From Enterobacteriaceae bacterium RIT691 (lineage in GTDB: Bacteria; Pseudomonadota; Gammaproteobacteria; Enterobacterales; Enterobacteriaceae), in the NCBI GenBank assembly GCA_009668205.1, contig WJYM01000002.1:434001-498000 (forward strand): a stretch of 64,000 nucleotides of DNA, written 5' to 3'. A model generated the notes under the pieces. The model did no database searches, was not told the origin of the DNA, and saw only the letters and a program-made list of their open reading frames with translations. Shown piece by piece: positions 10,429-19,506 of the stretch. The translations under genes and the position numbers were made by a program. Every line of letters starts with the position of its first letter. Position 1 is the first letter of the stretch.

Positions 10429-11724
10429 ATGCGTAAAATTAAAGGGTTACGTTGGTATATGATCGCCCTGGTGACGTTAGGCACCGTACTGGGGTATCTC
10501 ACCCGTAATACCGTGGCAGCTGCCGCGCCGACGTTGATGCAAGAATTGCATATTTCCACCCAGCAATATTCTTATATTATCGCTGCTTATTCAGCCGCTT
10601 ATACCATAATGCAGCCCGTTGCGGGCTACGTCCTTGACCTGCTCGGCACCAAAATCGGTTACGCCATGTTCGCCGTACTGTGGGCGATATTCTGCGGCGC
10701 AACGGCGCTGGCGAATAGCTGGGGTGGCCTGGCGCTGGCGCGTGGTGCCGTCGGTGCGGCAGAAGCGGCAATGATCCCTGCGGGGCTGAAAGCCAGCTCT
10801 GAGTGGTTCCCGGCGAAAGAGCGCTCCGTTGCCGTAGGCTACTTTAACGTCGGTTCTTCTATCGGCGGGATGATTGCGCCACCGCTGGTGGTCTGGGCAA
10901 TCGTGATGCACAGCTGGCAGATGGCGTTCCTTATCTCCGGCGTCCTGAGCTTTGCCTGGGCCATGGCCTGGCTGATTTTCTATAAACACCCACGTGACCA
11001 GAAAAAATTAAGCGATGAAGAACGCGAGTACATCATCGGTGGTCAGGAAGCACAGCATCAGACCAACAATGCCAAGAAGATGTCAGCCTGGCAGATCGTG
11101 CGTAACCGCCAGTTCTGGGGCATCGCGCTGCCACGTTTCCTGGCAGAACCGGCCTGGGGGACCTTTAACGCCTGGATCCCGCTGTTCATGTTTAAAGTCT
11201 ACGGCTTTGACCTGAAGCACATCGCGATGTTTGCGTGGATGCCAATGCTGTTCGCTGACCTTGGCTGTATCGTTGGCGGCTACCTGCCACCGCTGTTCCA
11301 GCGCTGGTTTGGTGTGAACCTGATTGTGTCCCGTAAGATGGTGGTCACCATGGGCGCACTGCTGATGATTGGCCCGGGTACCATCGGCCTGTTCACCAGC
11401 CCGTATATCGCGATTGCGCTGCTGTGCGTCGGTGGTTTTGCTCACCAGTCTCTGTCCGGTGCGCTGATTACGCTCTCTTCCGACGTCTTTGGTCGTAACG
11501 AAGTGGCTACGGCTAACGGCCTGACCGGTATGGCGGCATGGACTGCGAGCACCATGTTTGCACTGGTTGTGGGTGCCCTGGCAGATACCCTGGGCTTCAG
11601 CCCACTGTTCGCGGTATTGGCGGTCTTTGACCTGCTGGGTGCGGTCGTCATCTGGACCGTTTTGCAGAACAAGCCTGCGGCAGAGAACACGCAAACCTTA
11701 GGCAGCGCTGCAACGCAAAGTTAA
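10429..11724 (+). CDS. exuT: ExuT, hexuronate transporter (MFS)
   Basis: The 431-residue protein has twelve predicted membrane segments in the anion:cation symporter (ACS) family of MFS transporters. Family features include YLTRNTVAAAAPTL in the first segment and GAAEAAMIPAGLKASSEWFPAKERS around residues 107-131. It matches E. coli ExuT and imports galacturonate and glucuronate with protons. It is divergent from uxaCA and followed by a hairpin terminator and exuR. Expression is presumably repressed by ExuR at the upstream palindrome. Confidence 0.95.
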   Translation: MRKIKGLRWYMIALVTLGTVLGYLTRNTVAAAAPTLMQELHISTQQYSYIIAAYSAAYTIMQPVAGYVLDLLGTKIGYAMFAVLWAIFCGATALANSWGGLALARGAVGAAEAAMIPAGLKASSEWFPAKERSVAVGYFNVGSSIGGMIAPPLVVWAIVMHSWQMAFLISGVLSFAWAMAWLIFYKHPRDQKKLSDEEREYIIGGQEAQHQTNNAKKMSAWQIVRNRQFWGIALPRFLAEPAWGTFNAWIPLFMFKVYGFDLKHIAMFAWMPMLFADLGCIVGGYLPPLFQRWFGVNLIVSRKMVVTMGALLMIGPGTIGLFTSPYIAIALLCVGGFAHQSLSGALITLSSDVFGRNEVATANGLTGMAAWTASTMFALVVGALADTLGFSPLFAVLAVFDLLGAVVIWTVLQNKPAAENTQTLGSAATQS

Positions 11725-11744
11725 GCCTTGATTTCTCTCCCCTG

Positions 11745-11768
11745 AAAGCCGCCCAATGGGCGGCTTCT
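11745..11768 (+). terminator. Hairpin after exuT
   Basis: AAGCCGCCC and GGGCGGCTT pair around a short AAT loop, followed by CTCGC rather than a T-run. Some read-through into exuR is likely. Confidence 0.6.
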
Positions 11769-11844
11769 CGCGTATTCAGACTGGTGAGTATTGCCTAAAA
11801 GTGGTATAACAAATCTATCATGCCGTCCCCTTCCTGGAGCGTAT

Positions 11845-12621
11845 ATGGAAATCACCGAATCACGCCGTTTGTACCAACAGCTTGCTGCAGAACTGAAAGA
11901 TCGCATTGAGCAGGGCGTCTATCTTGTGGGCGACAAACTCCCCGCAGAGCGCGTTATTGCCGATGAGAAAAATGTCAGTCGCACCGTGGTTCGTGAAGCC
12001 ATCATCATGCTGGAAGTCGAAGGCTATGTAGAAGTGCGAAAAGGTTCCGGGATCCATGTTATTTCCAGCACCGCAAAACACAGCCATGTGCCTGATGAAT
12101 CCCTCGAATTTGCCAATTACGGGCCTTTTGAGCTGTTACAGGCTCGCCAGCTCATCGAGAGCAATATCGCGGAGTTTGCCGCTACCCAGGTCACCAAGCA
12201 GGACATCATGAAGCTGATGGAGATCCAGGAGAACGCGCGCAAAGAGAAATGTTTCCGCGATTCCGAGTGGGATTTGCAATTCCATGTCCAGGTCGCCCTT
12301 GCCACACAGAACACGGCATTAGCCGCCATTGTTGAAAAAATGTGGACCCAGCGCGTGCATAACCCGTACTGGAAAAAACTGCATGACCACATCGATCTGC
12401 GCACCGTCGATAACTGGTGTGACGATCACGATCAGATCCTCAAAGCACTGATTCGCAAAGACCCTCATGCCGCTAAAGTCGCCATGTGGCAGCATCTGGA
12501 AAACACCAAGCTGATGCTGTTCAACGAAACCAGCGACGACTTCGAATTCAATGCTGACCGTTACCTATTTGCCGAAAATCCGGTGGTTCATCTTGATCCG
12601 GCGGCTAACGGCGCTAAATAA
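11845..12621 (+). CDS. exuR: ExuR, GntR/FadR-family repressor of hexuronate genes
   Basis: The 258-residue regulator has an N-terminal winged helix-turn-helix at about residues 6-72 ([24 protein letters not shown] is the recognition region) and a C-terminal FCD ligand-binding domain at about 95-225. I chose ATG 11845 rather than the frame's first ATG at 11791 because it gives the E. coli N-terminus (MEIT) and follows the SD-like TGGAG. It represses exuT, uxaCA and its own gene; galacturonate-type inducers release it. It lies 120 bp after exuT. Confidence 0.95.
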   Translation: MEITESRRLYQQLAAELKDRIEQGVYLVGDKLPAERVIADEKNVSRTVVREAIIMLEVEGYVEVRKGSGIHVISSTAKHSHVPDESLEFANYGPFELLQARQLIESNIAEFAATQVTKQDIMKLMEIQENARKEKCFRDSEWDLQFHVQVALATQNTALAAIVEKMWTQRVHNPYWKKLHDHIDLRTVDNWCDDHDQILKALIRKDPHAAKVAMWQHLENTKLMLFNETSDDFEFNADRYLFAENPVVHLDPAANGAK

Positions 12622-12934
12622 GGAAAATCTTACCTCCGGCAGTCCCCGGAGGTAAGTTAAGCAAATATAGTGTCAGCCTGTGTAAAATCCCTCGCCCTTC
12701 CCCCTCGCAATCAGCAAAATCAGACGACAGCACCTGCAATTTCTGTGACGGAAAACGAGCTGCTTTGTTACACTTAGATTCATTTTGTCGTTGATGGGTC
12801 AGTCTCTGCGGATCCTCAAAAAAACATGGATAAGTTTGGAATGCTTTGCCCACGGCGATAACCCTAAAAACAATAATCGTGCGGTCAGTAAAAGCATTCT
12901 GGCGTGACATTAATCGATGTACCGGGAATGGTGA
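12622..12934. other. Intergenic region exuR-yqjA
   Basis: The 313-bp gap starts with an 11-bp-arm hairpin at 12629-12656 (CTTACCTCCGG/CCGGAGGTAAG), probably terminating exuR although no T-run follows. The remainder should hold the yqjA promoter. In E. coli yqjA-mzrA is controlled by CpxR, but I could not find a convincing GTAAA-N5-GTAAA repeat here. No gene is seen. Confidence 0.5.
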
Positions 12935-13597
12935 ATGGAACTGTTATCTCAATTAATTAATGCATTATGGAGCCAGGATTTCGAAACATTGGCGAATCCC
13001 TCCATGATTGGCATGCTTTATTTTGTGTTGTTTATGATCCTGTTCCTTGAGAACGGGCTGCTGCCTGCCGCCTTTTTACCGGGAGACAGTTTGCTGGTGT
13101 TAGTGGGTGTGCTGATAGCCAAAGGCGCGATGGGCTTCCCACAAACCGTCCTTCTGTTAACCACCGCCGCAAGCCTTGGCTGCTGGTTGAGCTACATTCA
13201 GGGCCGTTGGCTCGGCAATACGCGGATCGTGCAAAACTGGCTTTCGCATTTGCCCGCGCATTATCACCAACGCGCGCATCACCTGTTCCATAAACATGGA
13301 CTCTCGGCGCTGCTGATTGGTCGCTTTATCGCGTTTGTGCGTACCCTGCTGCCAACTATCGCGGGAATTTCCGGGCTCAGCAGCACCCGCTTCCAGTTCT
13401 TTAACTGGATGAGCGGACTGCTGTGGGTGCTGATCCTGACCTCTCTGGGTTACCTGTTAGGTAAAACGCCGGTATTCCTGAAATACGAAGATGCGCTGAT
13501 GTCCTGTCTGATGTTGCTGCCTGTGGTTCTGCTGGTCATCGGGCTTATCGGTTCACTGGTGGTACTGTGGAAAAAGAAACACGGTAGCCGGAGCTAA
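12935..13597 (+). CDS. yqjA: YqjA, DedA-family inner-membrane protein
   Basis: The 220-residue protein carries DedA (VTT/SNARE-associated) features: acidic residue in [17 protein letters not shown] near residues 38-55, and conserved arginines in [12 protein letters not shown] near 128-139. Together with YghB, YqjA in E. coli is needed for growth at alkaline pH, proton-motive-force maintenance and cell division, and is thought to act as an osmosensing or lipid-related transporter. It forms an operon with mzrA (2-bp gap). Length equals the E. coli protein. Confidence 0.94.
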   Translation: MELLSQLINALWSQDFETLANPSMIGMLYFVLFMILFLENGLLPAAFLPGDSLLVLVGVLIAKGAMGFPQTVLLLTTAASLGCWLSYIQGRWLGNTRIVQNWLSHLPAHYHQRAHHLFHKHGLSALLIGRFIAFVRTLLPTIAGISGLSSTRFQFFNWMSGLLWVLILTSLGYLLGKTPVFLKYEDALMSCLMLLPVVLLVIGLIGSLVVLWKKKHGSRS

Positions 13598-13599
13598 GC

Positions 13600-13986
13600 A
13601 TGGGTTTTCAGAATATGACCTTCCGCCGCTTCAGCATCAGCCTCGGCGCTTTGCTTCTGCTGTGCGCGCTACTGTGGCTGTGGGCGGCGTTGCAACAGCG
13701 TGAATCGTCGTTGGCCATTCGTCCGGTCAGTGCCAGCGTCAGCATGCCAGATGGCTTCTCTATCTGGCATCATTTGGACGCTAACGGCATTCGCTTTAAG
13801 AGCATCACCCCGCAAAACGATGCTTTAGTCATTAAATTTGAGTCCAGCGACCAGAGTGCGGCGGCGAAAGCGGTTCTGGACAGAACCTTGCCGCAGGGAT
13901 ATATCATCGCCCAACAGGATGACGATCAGGATCTTACGCCACAGTGGTTATCTCGTCTTCGGGATGCCCCTCATCGCCTGGGTTAA
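13600..13986 (+). CDS. mzrA: MzrA, EnvZ-interacting modulator
   Basis: The 128-residue protein has a short cytosolic N-terminus, one transmembrane helix (about residues 12-31) and a periplasmic domain with the conserved stretch MPDGFSIWHHLDANGIRFKSITP. In E. coli MzrA binds the sensor kinase EnvZ and links CpxAR to EnvZ/OmpR signalling. The start at 13600 follows SD GGAG and lies 2 bp after the yqjA stop, so translation is probably coupled. One residue longer than the E. coli protein as I recall it. Confidence 0.92.
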   Translation: MGFQNMTFRRFSISLGALLLLCALLWLWAALQQRESSLAIRPVSASVSMPDGFSIWHHLDANGIRFKSITPQNDALVIKFESSDQSAAAKAVLDRTLPQGYIIAQQDDDQDLTPQWLSRLRDAPHRLG

Positions 13987-14121
13987 CCCCCTTCCAGGAT
14001 TCTGAATCTTTTCACAAGCTTTGGTGATTTCACTTTTACTCACTATCATTAATCAGACGGAAGTCATCGACTGGGTTGGGCTATACCTGAAATGGCCCAC
14101 GACACAATGGAAGGTTTCATC

Positions 14122-14490
14122 ATGAATTACCGCATCGTTCTGGCTTTTGGCCTTGCTACACTGAGTTCTGGCGTTTTCGCCGCCAGCCCCTGTCAGGAAA
14201 AGGAACAGGATATTCAGCGCGAGATTCACTACGCCGAAAAGCACCACAACCAAAGTCGCATTGACGGTCTGAACAAAGCCTTACACGAGGTGAAATCCAG
14301 CTGCAGCGACAGCCAGCTTCGTGAAGACCATCAGAAGAAAATTGCGAAACAAAAGGACGAGGTAGCCGAGCGTCGTCATGATCTTGACGAAGCCAAAGCC
14401 AAAGGCGATGCGGATAAAATCAGTAAACGGGAACACAAACTCACCGAAGCGCAGGACGACCTGAAAGCGCTGGAGTCTCGTGACTATTGA
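14122..14490 (+). CDS. yqjC: YqjC, periplasmic DUF1090 protein
   Basis: The 122-residue product begins with a Sec signal peptide (MNYRIVLAFGLATLSSGVFA, cleaved after residue 20) and continues as a highly charged, probably coiled-coil helical domain rich in Lys, Glu, Asp and His. Two cysteines (in SPCQEK and SSCSDS) could form a disulfide. I chose ATG 14122 instead of the in-frame ATG 30 bases upstream, because it gives a proper signal peptide and follows an AAGG-type SD. The function is unknown. It heads the yqjCDEK run. Confidence 0.9.
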   Translation: MNYRIVLAFGLATLSSGVFAASPCQEKEQDIQREIHYAEKHHNQSRIDGLNKALHEVKSSCSDSQLREDHQKKIAKQKDEVAERRHDLDEAKAKGDADKISKREHKLTEAQDDLKALESRDY

Positions 14491-14528
14491 GTTAATGGAA
14501 ATCTGAACGCCTTACACTGGAGAACATC

Positions 14529-14834
14529 ATGTCAAAAGATACCACCTCAGAAAATCTGCGCGCTGAACTGAAATCGCTGTCTGATACGCTGGAAGAAGTG
14601 CTGAACTCCTCAAGTGACAAATCAAAGGAAGAGCTGAGCAAACTGCGCAGCAAGGCCGAACGTGCGCTGAAAGATAGCCGCTACCGCCTGGGTGAAACCA
14701 GCGATGCCATTGCCAAACAGGCTCGCGAAGCGGCTGGCCGCGCCGATGACTACGTGCGTGACAACCCGTGGACGGGTGTCGGTATTGGCGCAGCCGTTGG
14801 GCTGGTGCTGGGTGTCCTGCTGACGCGTCGCTAG
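14529..14834 (+). CDS. yqjD: YqjD, ElaB/YgaM-family ribosome-associated membrane protein
   Basis: The 101-residue DUF883 protein has an amphipathic, charged helical N-terminal part (about residues 5-70) and one C-terminal membrane anchor ([16 protein letters not shown], about 83-98) ending in RR. E. coli YqjD is RpoS-induced, anchored in the inner membrane and binds stationary-phase ribosomes. It lies between yqjC and yqjE, one base before the yqjE start, so the two are translated from one transcript. Confidence 0.93.
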   Translation: MSKDTTSENLRAELKSLSDTLEEVLNSSSDKSKEELSKLRSKAERALKDSRYRLGETSDAIAKQAREAAGRADDYVRDNPWTGVGIGAAVGLVLGVLLTRR

Positions 14835-14835
14835 T

Positions 14836-15237
14836 ATGTCAGATTCACATCACTCACAAGGCCCGGGCAAAAGCGTCTTCGGCATCGGCCAGCGAATCGT
14901 GACGATCCTCGTCGAGATGGTGGAAACCCGTCTGCGTCTGGCCGTTGTTGAGCTGGAAGAGGAGAAAGCAAACCTCTTCCAGATGCTGCTGATGCTCGGC
15001 CTGACAATGCTGTTTGCCGCTTTCGGCCTGATGAGCCTGATGGTTCTCATTATCTTTGCCATCGATCCCCAGTACCGGCTCGACGCGATGATCGCGACGA
15101 CGGTCGTGTTGCTGGCGTTGGCGCTGATTGGCGGCCTCTGGACGATGCGGAAAGCGCGTCGTTCGACGTTCATGCGCCACACGCGCAATGAGCTGGCGAA
15201 TGACCGGGCGTTGCTCGAGGATGACGACCGTGAGTAG
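14836..15237 (+). CDS. yqjE: YqjE, DUF1469 inner-membrane protein
   Basis: The 133-residue Phage_holin_3_6/DUF1469 protein has two adjacent transmembrane helices (about residues 49-76 and 82-107) with cytosolic charged ends. The gene begins one base after yqjD stops and overlaps yqjK by 8 bases. The function is unknown; conserved linkage to yqjD suggests a partner role in the stationary-phase membrane. Confidence 0.92.
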   Translation: MSDSHHSQGPGKSVFGIGQRIVTILVEMVETRLRLAVVELEEEKANLFQMLLMLGLTMLFAAFGLMSLMVLIIFAIDPQYRLDAMIATTVVLLALALIGGLWTMRKARRSTFMRHTRNELANDRALLEDDDRE

Positions 15238-15529
15238 CAAGCAGGAGTTGCAGAAACGCAAAGCCTTCCTGCTGAGCCAGATTCAGCAGCAGCGCCTGGA
15301 TCTGGCTGCCAGCCGTCGCGACTGGATGGAAACGACGGCTGTCTACGATCGCGGTTGGTCGACGCTGGTCAGCCTGCGCGCCTGGGCTCTGGCGGGCAGC
15401 AGCATTATGGCTATCTGGTCTGTCCGCCACCCCCGATTCCTGGTGCGCTGGGCTCGCCGCGGTTTTAGCGCCTGGAGCGCCTATCGCCTGGTGAAGAGTA
15501 CGCTTCACCAACAGCAATTCCGCCGTTAG
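15230..15529 (+). CDS. yqjK: YqjK, small YqjK-like membrane protein
   Basis: I place the start at GTG 15230, which overlaps the end of yqjE and follows AGGA at 15217-15220. This gives 99 residues, the same as E. coli YqjK; the ATG at 15221 would leave no room for a ribosome binding site. The protein is basic, with a charged N-terminal helix (KRKAFLLSQIQQQRLDLAASRRDW) and one or two hydrophobic segments around residues 44-62. It is the last gene of yqjCDEK. Function unknown. Confidence 0.88.
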   Translation: MSSKQELQKRKAFLLSQIQQQRLDLAASRRDWMETTAVYDRGWSTLVSLRAWALAGSSIMAIWSVRHPRFLVRWARRGFSAWSAYRLVKSTLHQQQFRR

Positions 15530-15554
15530 TTACCTCCTTTCGCTTCCCTGAAAT

Positions 15555-15583
15555 ACCCGATGCGCACGCGGCTCGGGTTTTAT
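15555..15583 (+). terminator. Weak terminator-like hairpin after yqjK
   Basis: ACCCGA and TCGGGT (15555-15560, 15573-15578) enclose a GC-rich loop and are followed by TTTATCTTCTT. The stem is short, so this is a tentative call. Confidence 0.4.
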
Positions 15584-15806
15584 CTTCTTCCCTGTTGATT
15601 TCCTCTGACTCTCTGCGAGCAACAGCTGGCTTAGATCCAATTTTAAACATCTCTCAATATCTTTGAAGAAGATCGACAGTTTTCCTTGCTAACAATCCCC
15701 TCCCGCCGCGATTACACTCCTTTCCATCGACAGCAATACCGCGGTATCTCCGCGAAATTGCACAATAAATCAATACAGCAGCCCGTGTGGTGAGATGGAG
15801 AGTAAA

Positions 15807-16199
15807 ATGAAAAAATTAGAAGATGTTGGTATCCTGGTAGCCCGTATCCTGATGCCAATTCTGTTTATCACCGCAGGCTGGGGCAAAATCACCGGTTACG
15901 CTGGCACCCAGCAATACATGGAAGCCATGGGCGTCCCTGGCGCGCTGCTGCCACTGACCATTCTGCTTGAGTTTGGCGGTGGCCTGGCCGTACTGTTCGG
16001 TTTCCTGACCCGTACCACCGCGCTGTTCACTGCAGGCTTTACGCTGATTACCGCCTTTATCTTCCACAGCAACTTTGCGGAAGGCGTAAACTCCCTGATG
16101 TTCATGAAAAACCTGACCATCGCAGGCGGCTTCCTGCTGCTGGCAGTCACCGGTCCAGGCGCATTCAGCATCGACCGTGTGCTGAACAAAAAGTGGTAA
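15807..16199 (+). CDS. yqjF: YqjF, DoxX-family inner-membrane protein
   Basis: The 130-residue DoxX/SURF4-like protein has four transmembrane helices and is nearly identical in length and sequence to E. coli YqjF. I chose the ATG at 15807 (MKKLEDVG) with SD GGAGAG; the in-frame ATG at 15795 would add four unsupported residues. E. coli yqjF responds to aromatic compounds such as dinitrotoluene breakdown products through YhaJ, whose gene lies 2 kb downstream here. The exact reaction is unknown. Confidence 0.93.
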   Translation: MKKLEDVGILVARILMPILFITAGWGKITGYAGTQQYMEAMGVPGALLPLTILLEFGGGLAVLFGFLTRTTALFTAGFTLITAFIFHSNFAEGVNSLMFMKNLTIAGGFLLLAVTGPGAFSIDRVLNKKW

Positions 16200-16220
16200 G
16201 ACAGCTATACTGAAGACATC

Positions 16221-16251
16221 AAAAAGCGAGGAGACATCTCCTCGCTTTTTT
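16221..16251 (+). terminator. Intrinsic terminator after yqjF
   Basis: AAAAAGCGAGGAGA pairs with TCTCCTCGCTTTTT across a two-base gap and is followed by more T's. It is strong and nearly symmetrical. Confidence 0.9.
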
Positions 16252-16271
16252 CATCTGAAGGAGGGTAAAAA

Positions 16272-17258
16272 ATGGGACAACTGATTGACGGCGTCTGGCA
16301 TGACACCTGGTATGATACGTCATCCACCGGGGGCCGATTTAAGCGTTCTGTTTCGGCGTATCGCAACTGGCTGACCTCCGATGGCTCACCAGGCCCCTCC
16401 GGAGAAGGCGGATTTGCCGCTGAAAAAGACCGATATCACCTGTATGTCTCGCTGGCCTGCCCGTGGGCCCACCGGACACTTATCATGCGTGCGCTGAAAG
16501 GCCTCGAGTCGTTTATCGATGTTTCAGTGGTCAACCCGCTGATGTTTGAAAACGGCTGGACCTTTGACGACAGCTTCCCGGGTGCGACGGGCGACAGCCT
16601 GTACCAAAACGAATTTCTCTATCAGCTCTATCTGCACGCCGATCCCCGCTACAGCGGGCGCGTTACCGTACCGGTGCTGTGGGACAAAAAAAATCACACG
16701 ATCGTCAGCAATGAATCGGCAGAAATCATTCGCATGCTGAACACGGCATTTGATGCGCTTGGCGCCCGCGCGGGTGATTACTATCCGCAGGCGTTGCGCA
16801 GCCAGATTGATGAACTGAATGGCTGGATTTACGACAACATTAACAATGGCGTTTACAAGGCGGGTTTTGCCACCAGCCAGGACGCTTACGATGACGCCGT
16901 GACCCACGTGTTTGAATCACTGGCTCGTGTCGAGCAAATTCTTGGCCAGCATCGCTACCTGACGGGTAATCAGCTGACCGAAGCCGATATCCGTTTGTGG
17001 ACCACGCTGGTCCGTTTCGACCCGGTCTACGTCACCCATTTCAAATGCGATAAGCACCGGATCAGCGATTATCTGAATCTTTACGGCTATCTGCGCGATA
17101 TTTATCAGCTGCCGGGCGTGGCGGAAACCGTCAATTTTGACCATATCCGCCACCACTACTATCGCAGCCACAAGACCATCAACCCAACGGGTATTATCTC
17201 GATAGGTCCCTGGCAGGATCTGGATGAACCGCATGGCCGTGAAGTGCGCTTCCGCTAA
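16272..17258 (+). CDS. yqjG: YqjG, glutathionyl-hydroquinone reductase
   Basis: The 328-residue Xi-class glutathione transferase reduces glutathionyl-hydroquinones to hydroquinones with GSH. The catalytic cysteine is C63 in the motif ACPWAHR; a thioredoxin-like N-terminal part is followed by an all-helical C-terminal domain (about 165-300). Length equals E. coli YqjG. It starts just after the yqjF terminator with SD GAAGGAGGG. Cytosolic. Confidence 0.95.
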   Translation: MGQLIDGVWHDTWYDTSSTGGRFKRSVSAYRNWLTSDGSPGPSGEGGFAAEKDRYHLYVSLACPWAHRTLIMRALKGLESFIDVSVVNPLMFENGWTFDDSFPGATGDSLYQNEFLYQLYLHADPRYSGRVTVPVLWDKKNHTIVSNESAEIIRMLNTAFDALGARAGDYYPQALRSQIDELNGWIYDNINNGVYKAGFATSQDAYDDAVTHVFESLARVEQILGQHRYLTGNQLTEADIRLWTTLVRFDPVYVTHFKCDKHRISDYLNLYGYLRDIYQLPGVAETVNFDHIRHHYYRSHKTINPTGIISIGPWQDLDEPHGREVRFR

Positions 17259-17262
17259 AGAC

Positions 17263-17291
17263 AAAGGACATCAATCGATGTCCTTCTTTAT
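17263..17291 (+). terminator. Intrinsic terminator after yqjG
   Basis: AAGGACATC and GATGTCCTT pair around AATC, followed by CTTTATTTC. Confidence 0.8.
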
Positions 17292-17364
17292 TTCACAAAT
17301 TAGATCTATTCTTACTTCGATTACTTATAAAACAAGTGATTGACTGACTATCGAGGTAAGGAAA

Positions 17365-17730
17365 ATGGACTGGTATCTCAAAGTACTCAAAAATTACATC
17401 GGGTTTGGGGGCCGCGCACGTCGGAAAGAATACTGGGTATTCATTCTGGTGAGTTTTGTGTTGGCGGGCGTCCTCAGTATTATCGACAAAATTCTGGGAT
17501 GGGAACGCGCCAGCGGTGAAGGCGTGCTGTCGAGTATTTATGGGCTGTTGGTTCTGCTCCCCACTCTGGCCGTACAGTTCCGTCGCCTGCATGATACCGA
17601 CCGCTCAGCGTGGTGGCTGTTAATCTGGCTGATTCCAATTGTGGGCTGGTTGGTGATTATTGTCTTCAACTGCCAGGCCGGTACGGTGGGAGAAAACCGC
17701 TTCGGACCGGATCCGAAACAGCTTTCCTGA
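17365..17730 (+). CDS. yhaH: YhaH, DUF805 inner-membrane protein
   Basis: The 121-residue DUF805 protein shows the typical N-terminal GFGGRARRKEYW motif at about residues 13-24 and three to four membrane helices. E. coli YhaH has the same size. Function unknown; the family is often linked to envelope stress. The start has SD GAGGTAAGG. The gene ends at a REP-like hairpin shared with the convergent yhaJ. Confidence 0.92.
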   Translation: MDWYLKVLKNYIGFGGRARRKEYWVFILVSFVLAGVLSIIDKILGWERASGEGVLSSIYGLLVLLPTLAVQFRRLHDTDRSAWWLLIWLIPIVGWLVIIVFNCQAGTVGENRFGPDPKQLS

Positions 17731-17740
17731 CGAGCGCCTG

Positions 17741-17769
17741 TGCCGGGTAACGCAGCGGCTTACCCGGCA
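17741..17769. repeat. REP-like palindrome, probable bidirectional terminator (yhaH/yhaJ)
   Basis: TGCCGGGTAA and TTACCCGGCA pair around a 9-nt loop containing CGCAGCGGC. This is close in form to the REP copy at 62862-62891. It lies between two convergent stop codons, the usual place for REP elements. Confidence 0.7.
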
Positions 17770-17780
17770 TTCTCTGCCCT

Positions 17781-18677
17781 TTATTTTCCGGCAAACAGTT
17801 TTGGGATCTCGCGTAGGCACCAGGATTTCGCTTCCCCCATGCTGTCGCGACGCCAGGCCATGATGATTTCCACTTCGTTGGTGTATTCCGGACTGACAAC
17901 CCGCAATCGCCCTTCGGCAATATCGTTTTCGACCAACGGATACGGCATGGTTGCCACCCCAAGCCCGGCAAGCAGCGCCTGGCGTTTATCCTCTACCGTA
18001 CTCACCGTCAGGCGCGGCTGTTTGTCCAACAGCTGAACCGTCAACACCGGGCGTTCACGGGCGGTATCGGCCACCGCCACGCCGCGGTATTTCACACGCG
18101 TCACTTCTGATAGCGGTTCCGGCTCCTGATGAATAGGATGGTCCGGTGCGGCCACATACACATTCATGATGGAGTAAAGCTTGCGGGAGTTAATCTCCGA
18201 GGATGAGCGGAAATGCATATCCGGCGCGATAACAATGTCCGCGCGGCCTTGTTCCAGTCTCTCCCAGGCACCCGCCAGGACTTCGGTAATGATCGACAGC
18301 TGGGTATTGGCTTTCATCCCCAGCTTTTCAATGAGCGGATACAGCTCAGGCGTTGGCACCAGCGCTTCCGCCACTATGGTCAGGTGCGTTTCCCAACCGC
18401 GAGCCAGCGCTTCGGCATCGGTGGTGAGTTTATCCGCCGCTTCCAGCAGTACGCGCCCACGTTCCAGCAGCATGCGGCCAACGTTGGTAAATTTGGTGCG
18501 GTGGCCGGAACGGTCAAACAGCACCACGTCCAGCTCTTCTTCCAGCTTCTGCATGGTATAGCTCAGCGCAGACGGCACGCGTCCCAGCTCATCGGCTGCT
18601 GCAGCAAAACTGCCGCGCCTGTCGATTGCGTCCATGACGCGTAACGCTTCCAGCGTTAATGCTCTCTCTTTAGCCAT
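17781..18677 (-). CDS. yhaJ: YhaJ, LysR-type transcriptional regulator
   Basis: The 298-residue LysR regulator has an N-terminal winged HTH (about residues 5-64, with RRGSFAAAADELGRVPSALSYTMQKLE) and a C-terminal substrate-binding domain. It matches E. coli YhaJ, which activates yqjF and responds to aromatic degradation products. It is divergent from yhaK with 105 bp between starts, which should hold its binding site and both promoters. Confidence 0.93.
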   Translation of the reverse strand: MAKERALTLEALRVMDAIDRRGSFAAAADELGRVPSALSYTMQKLEEELDVVLFDRSGHRTKFTNVGRMLLERGRVLLEAADKLTTDAEALARGWETHLTIVAEALVPTPELYPLIEKLGMKANTQLSIITEVLAGAWERLEQGRADIVIAPDMHFRSSSEINSRKLYSIMNVYVAAPDHPIHQEPEPLSEVTRVKYRGVAVADTARERPVLTVQLLDKQPRLTVSTVEDKRQALLAGLGVATMPYPLVENDIAEGRLRVVSPEYTNEVEIIMAWRRDSMGEAKSWCLREIPKLFAGK

Positions 18678-18782
18678 AGCGTTCTCATTCAGGAAATTTG
18701 AACATACCAGGCAGAATATCTGGCTAACAATGCAGCGTCCATAGCTTTACCATTGTTTTAGTGTAAAGAGAGGTCAAGAATT

Positions 18783-19484
18783 ATGATTACTACCCGAACA
18801 GCCAAACAGTGTGGACAAGCAGACTTCGGCTGGCTGCAGGCCCGATACACCTTCTCCTTTGGACACTACTTCGATCCTAAGCTATTGGGCTATGCCTCCC
18901 TGCGCGTGCTGAATCAGGAAGTGTTGGGTCCGGGAGCCTCGCTCCAGCCACGCACATACCCGAAAGTCGATATCCTCAACATTATTCTTGAAGGGGAAGC
19001 GGAGTACCGCAACAGCGACGGCAACCACATCCAGGCCAAAGCCGGTGAAGCACTGCTGATATCCACCCAGCCGGGCATTAGCTACAGCGAGCACAACCTG
19101 AGTAAAGAGAAATCGTTAACCAGGATGCAGCTCTGGCTTGATGCGTGCCCGGAACGCGAAAACGCAGCGGTGCAAAAGCTGACCCTGAGCAACGCTGCCC
19201 ACCAGCTTTTAGCCTCTCCGGAGGGGAGCCAGGGTAGCCTGCAACTGCGTCAGCAGGTATGGATCCATCATATTGAGTTGAAGAAAGGTGAGCAGCTGAG
19301 TTTTCAGCTTCACGGGCCGCGTGCCTATCTGCAGTCCATTCACGGAACCGTGCATGCGGTAACGGCAGAGGAAGAAAAACAGGGATTAACCTGCGGTGAC
19401 GGCGCGTTTATTCGTGATGAGGCTAACATAACGTTGGTTGCTGATACGCCACTGCGCGCTTTGCTGATAGATTTACCTGTATAG
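18783..19484 (+). CDS. yhaK: YhaK, pirin-like bicupin protein
   Basis: The 233-residue protein is a pirin-family bicupin. The first cupin (about 40-120) includes HYFDPKLLG and the PRTYPKVDILNIILEGEAEY region. E. coli YhaK is reported as a redox-sensitive pirin relative that lacks a bound metal in its crystal structure. It is controlled probably by divergent yhaJ and is followed, 22 bp later, by yhaL. Function unproven. Confidence 0.93.
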   Translation: MITTRTAKQCGQADFGWLQARYTFSFGHYFDPKLLGYASLRVLNQEVLGPGASLQPRTYPKVDILNIILEGEAEYRNSDGNHIQAKAGEALLISTQPGISYSEHNLSKEKSLTRMQLWLDACPERENAAVQKLTLSNAAHQLLASPEGSQGSLQLRQQVWIHHIELKKGEQLSFQLHGPRAYLQSIHGTVHAVTAEEEKQGLTCGDGAFIRDEANITLVADTPLRALLIDLPV

Positions 19485-19506
19485 CGTCAGCGTCAGGAAG
19501 GGCATC

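Noticed and set aside
12658-12934. CpxR box before yqjA
   Set aside because: Only a single GTAAA word near 12681 is visible, without the second copy at the right spacing.
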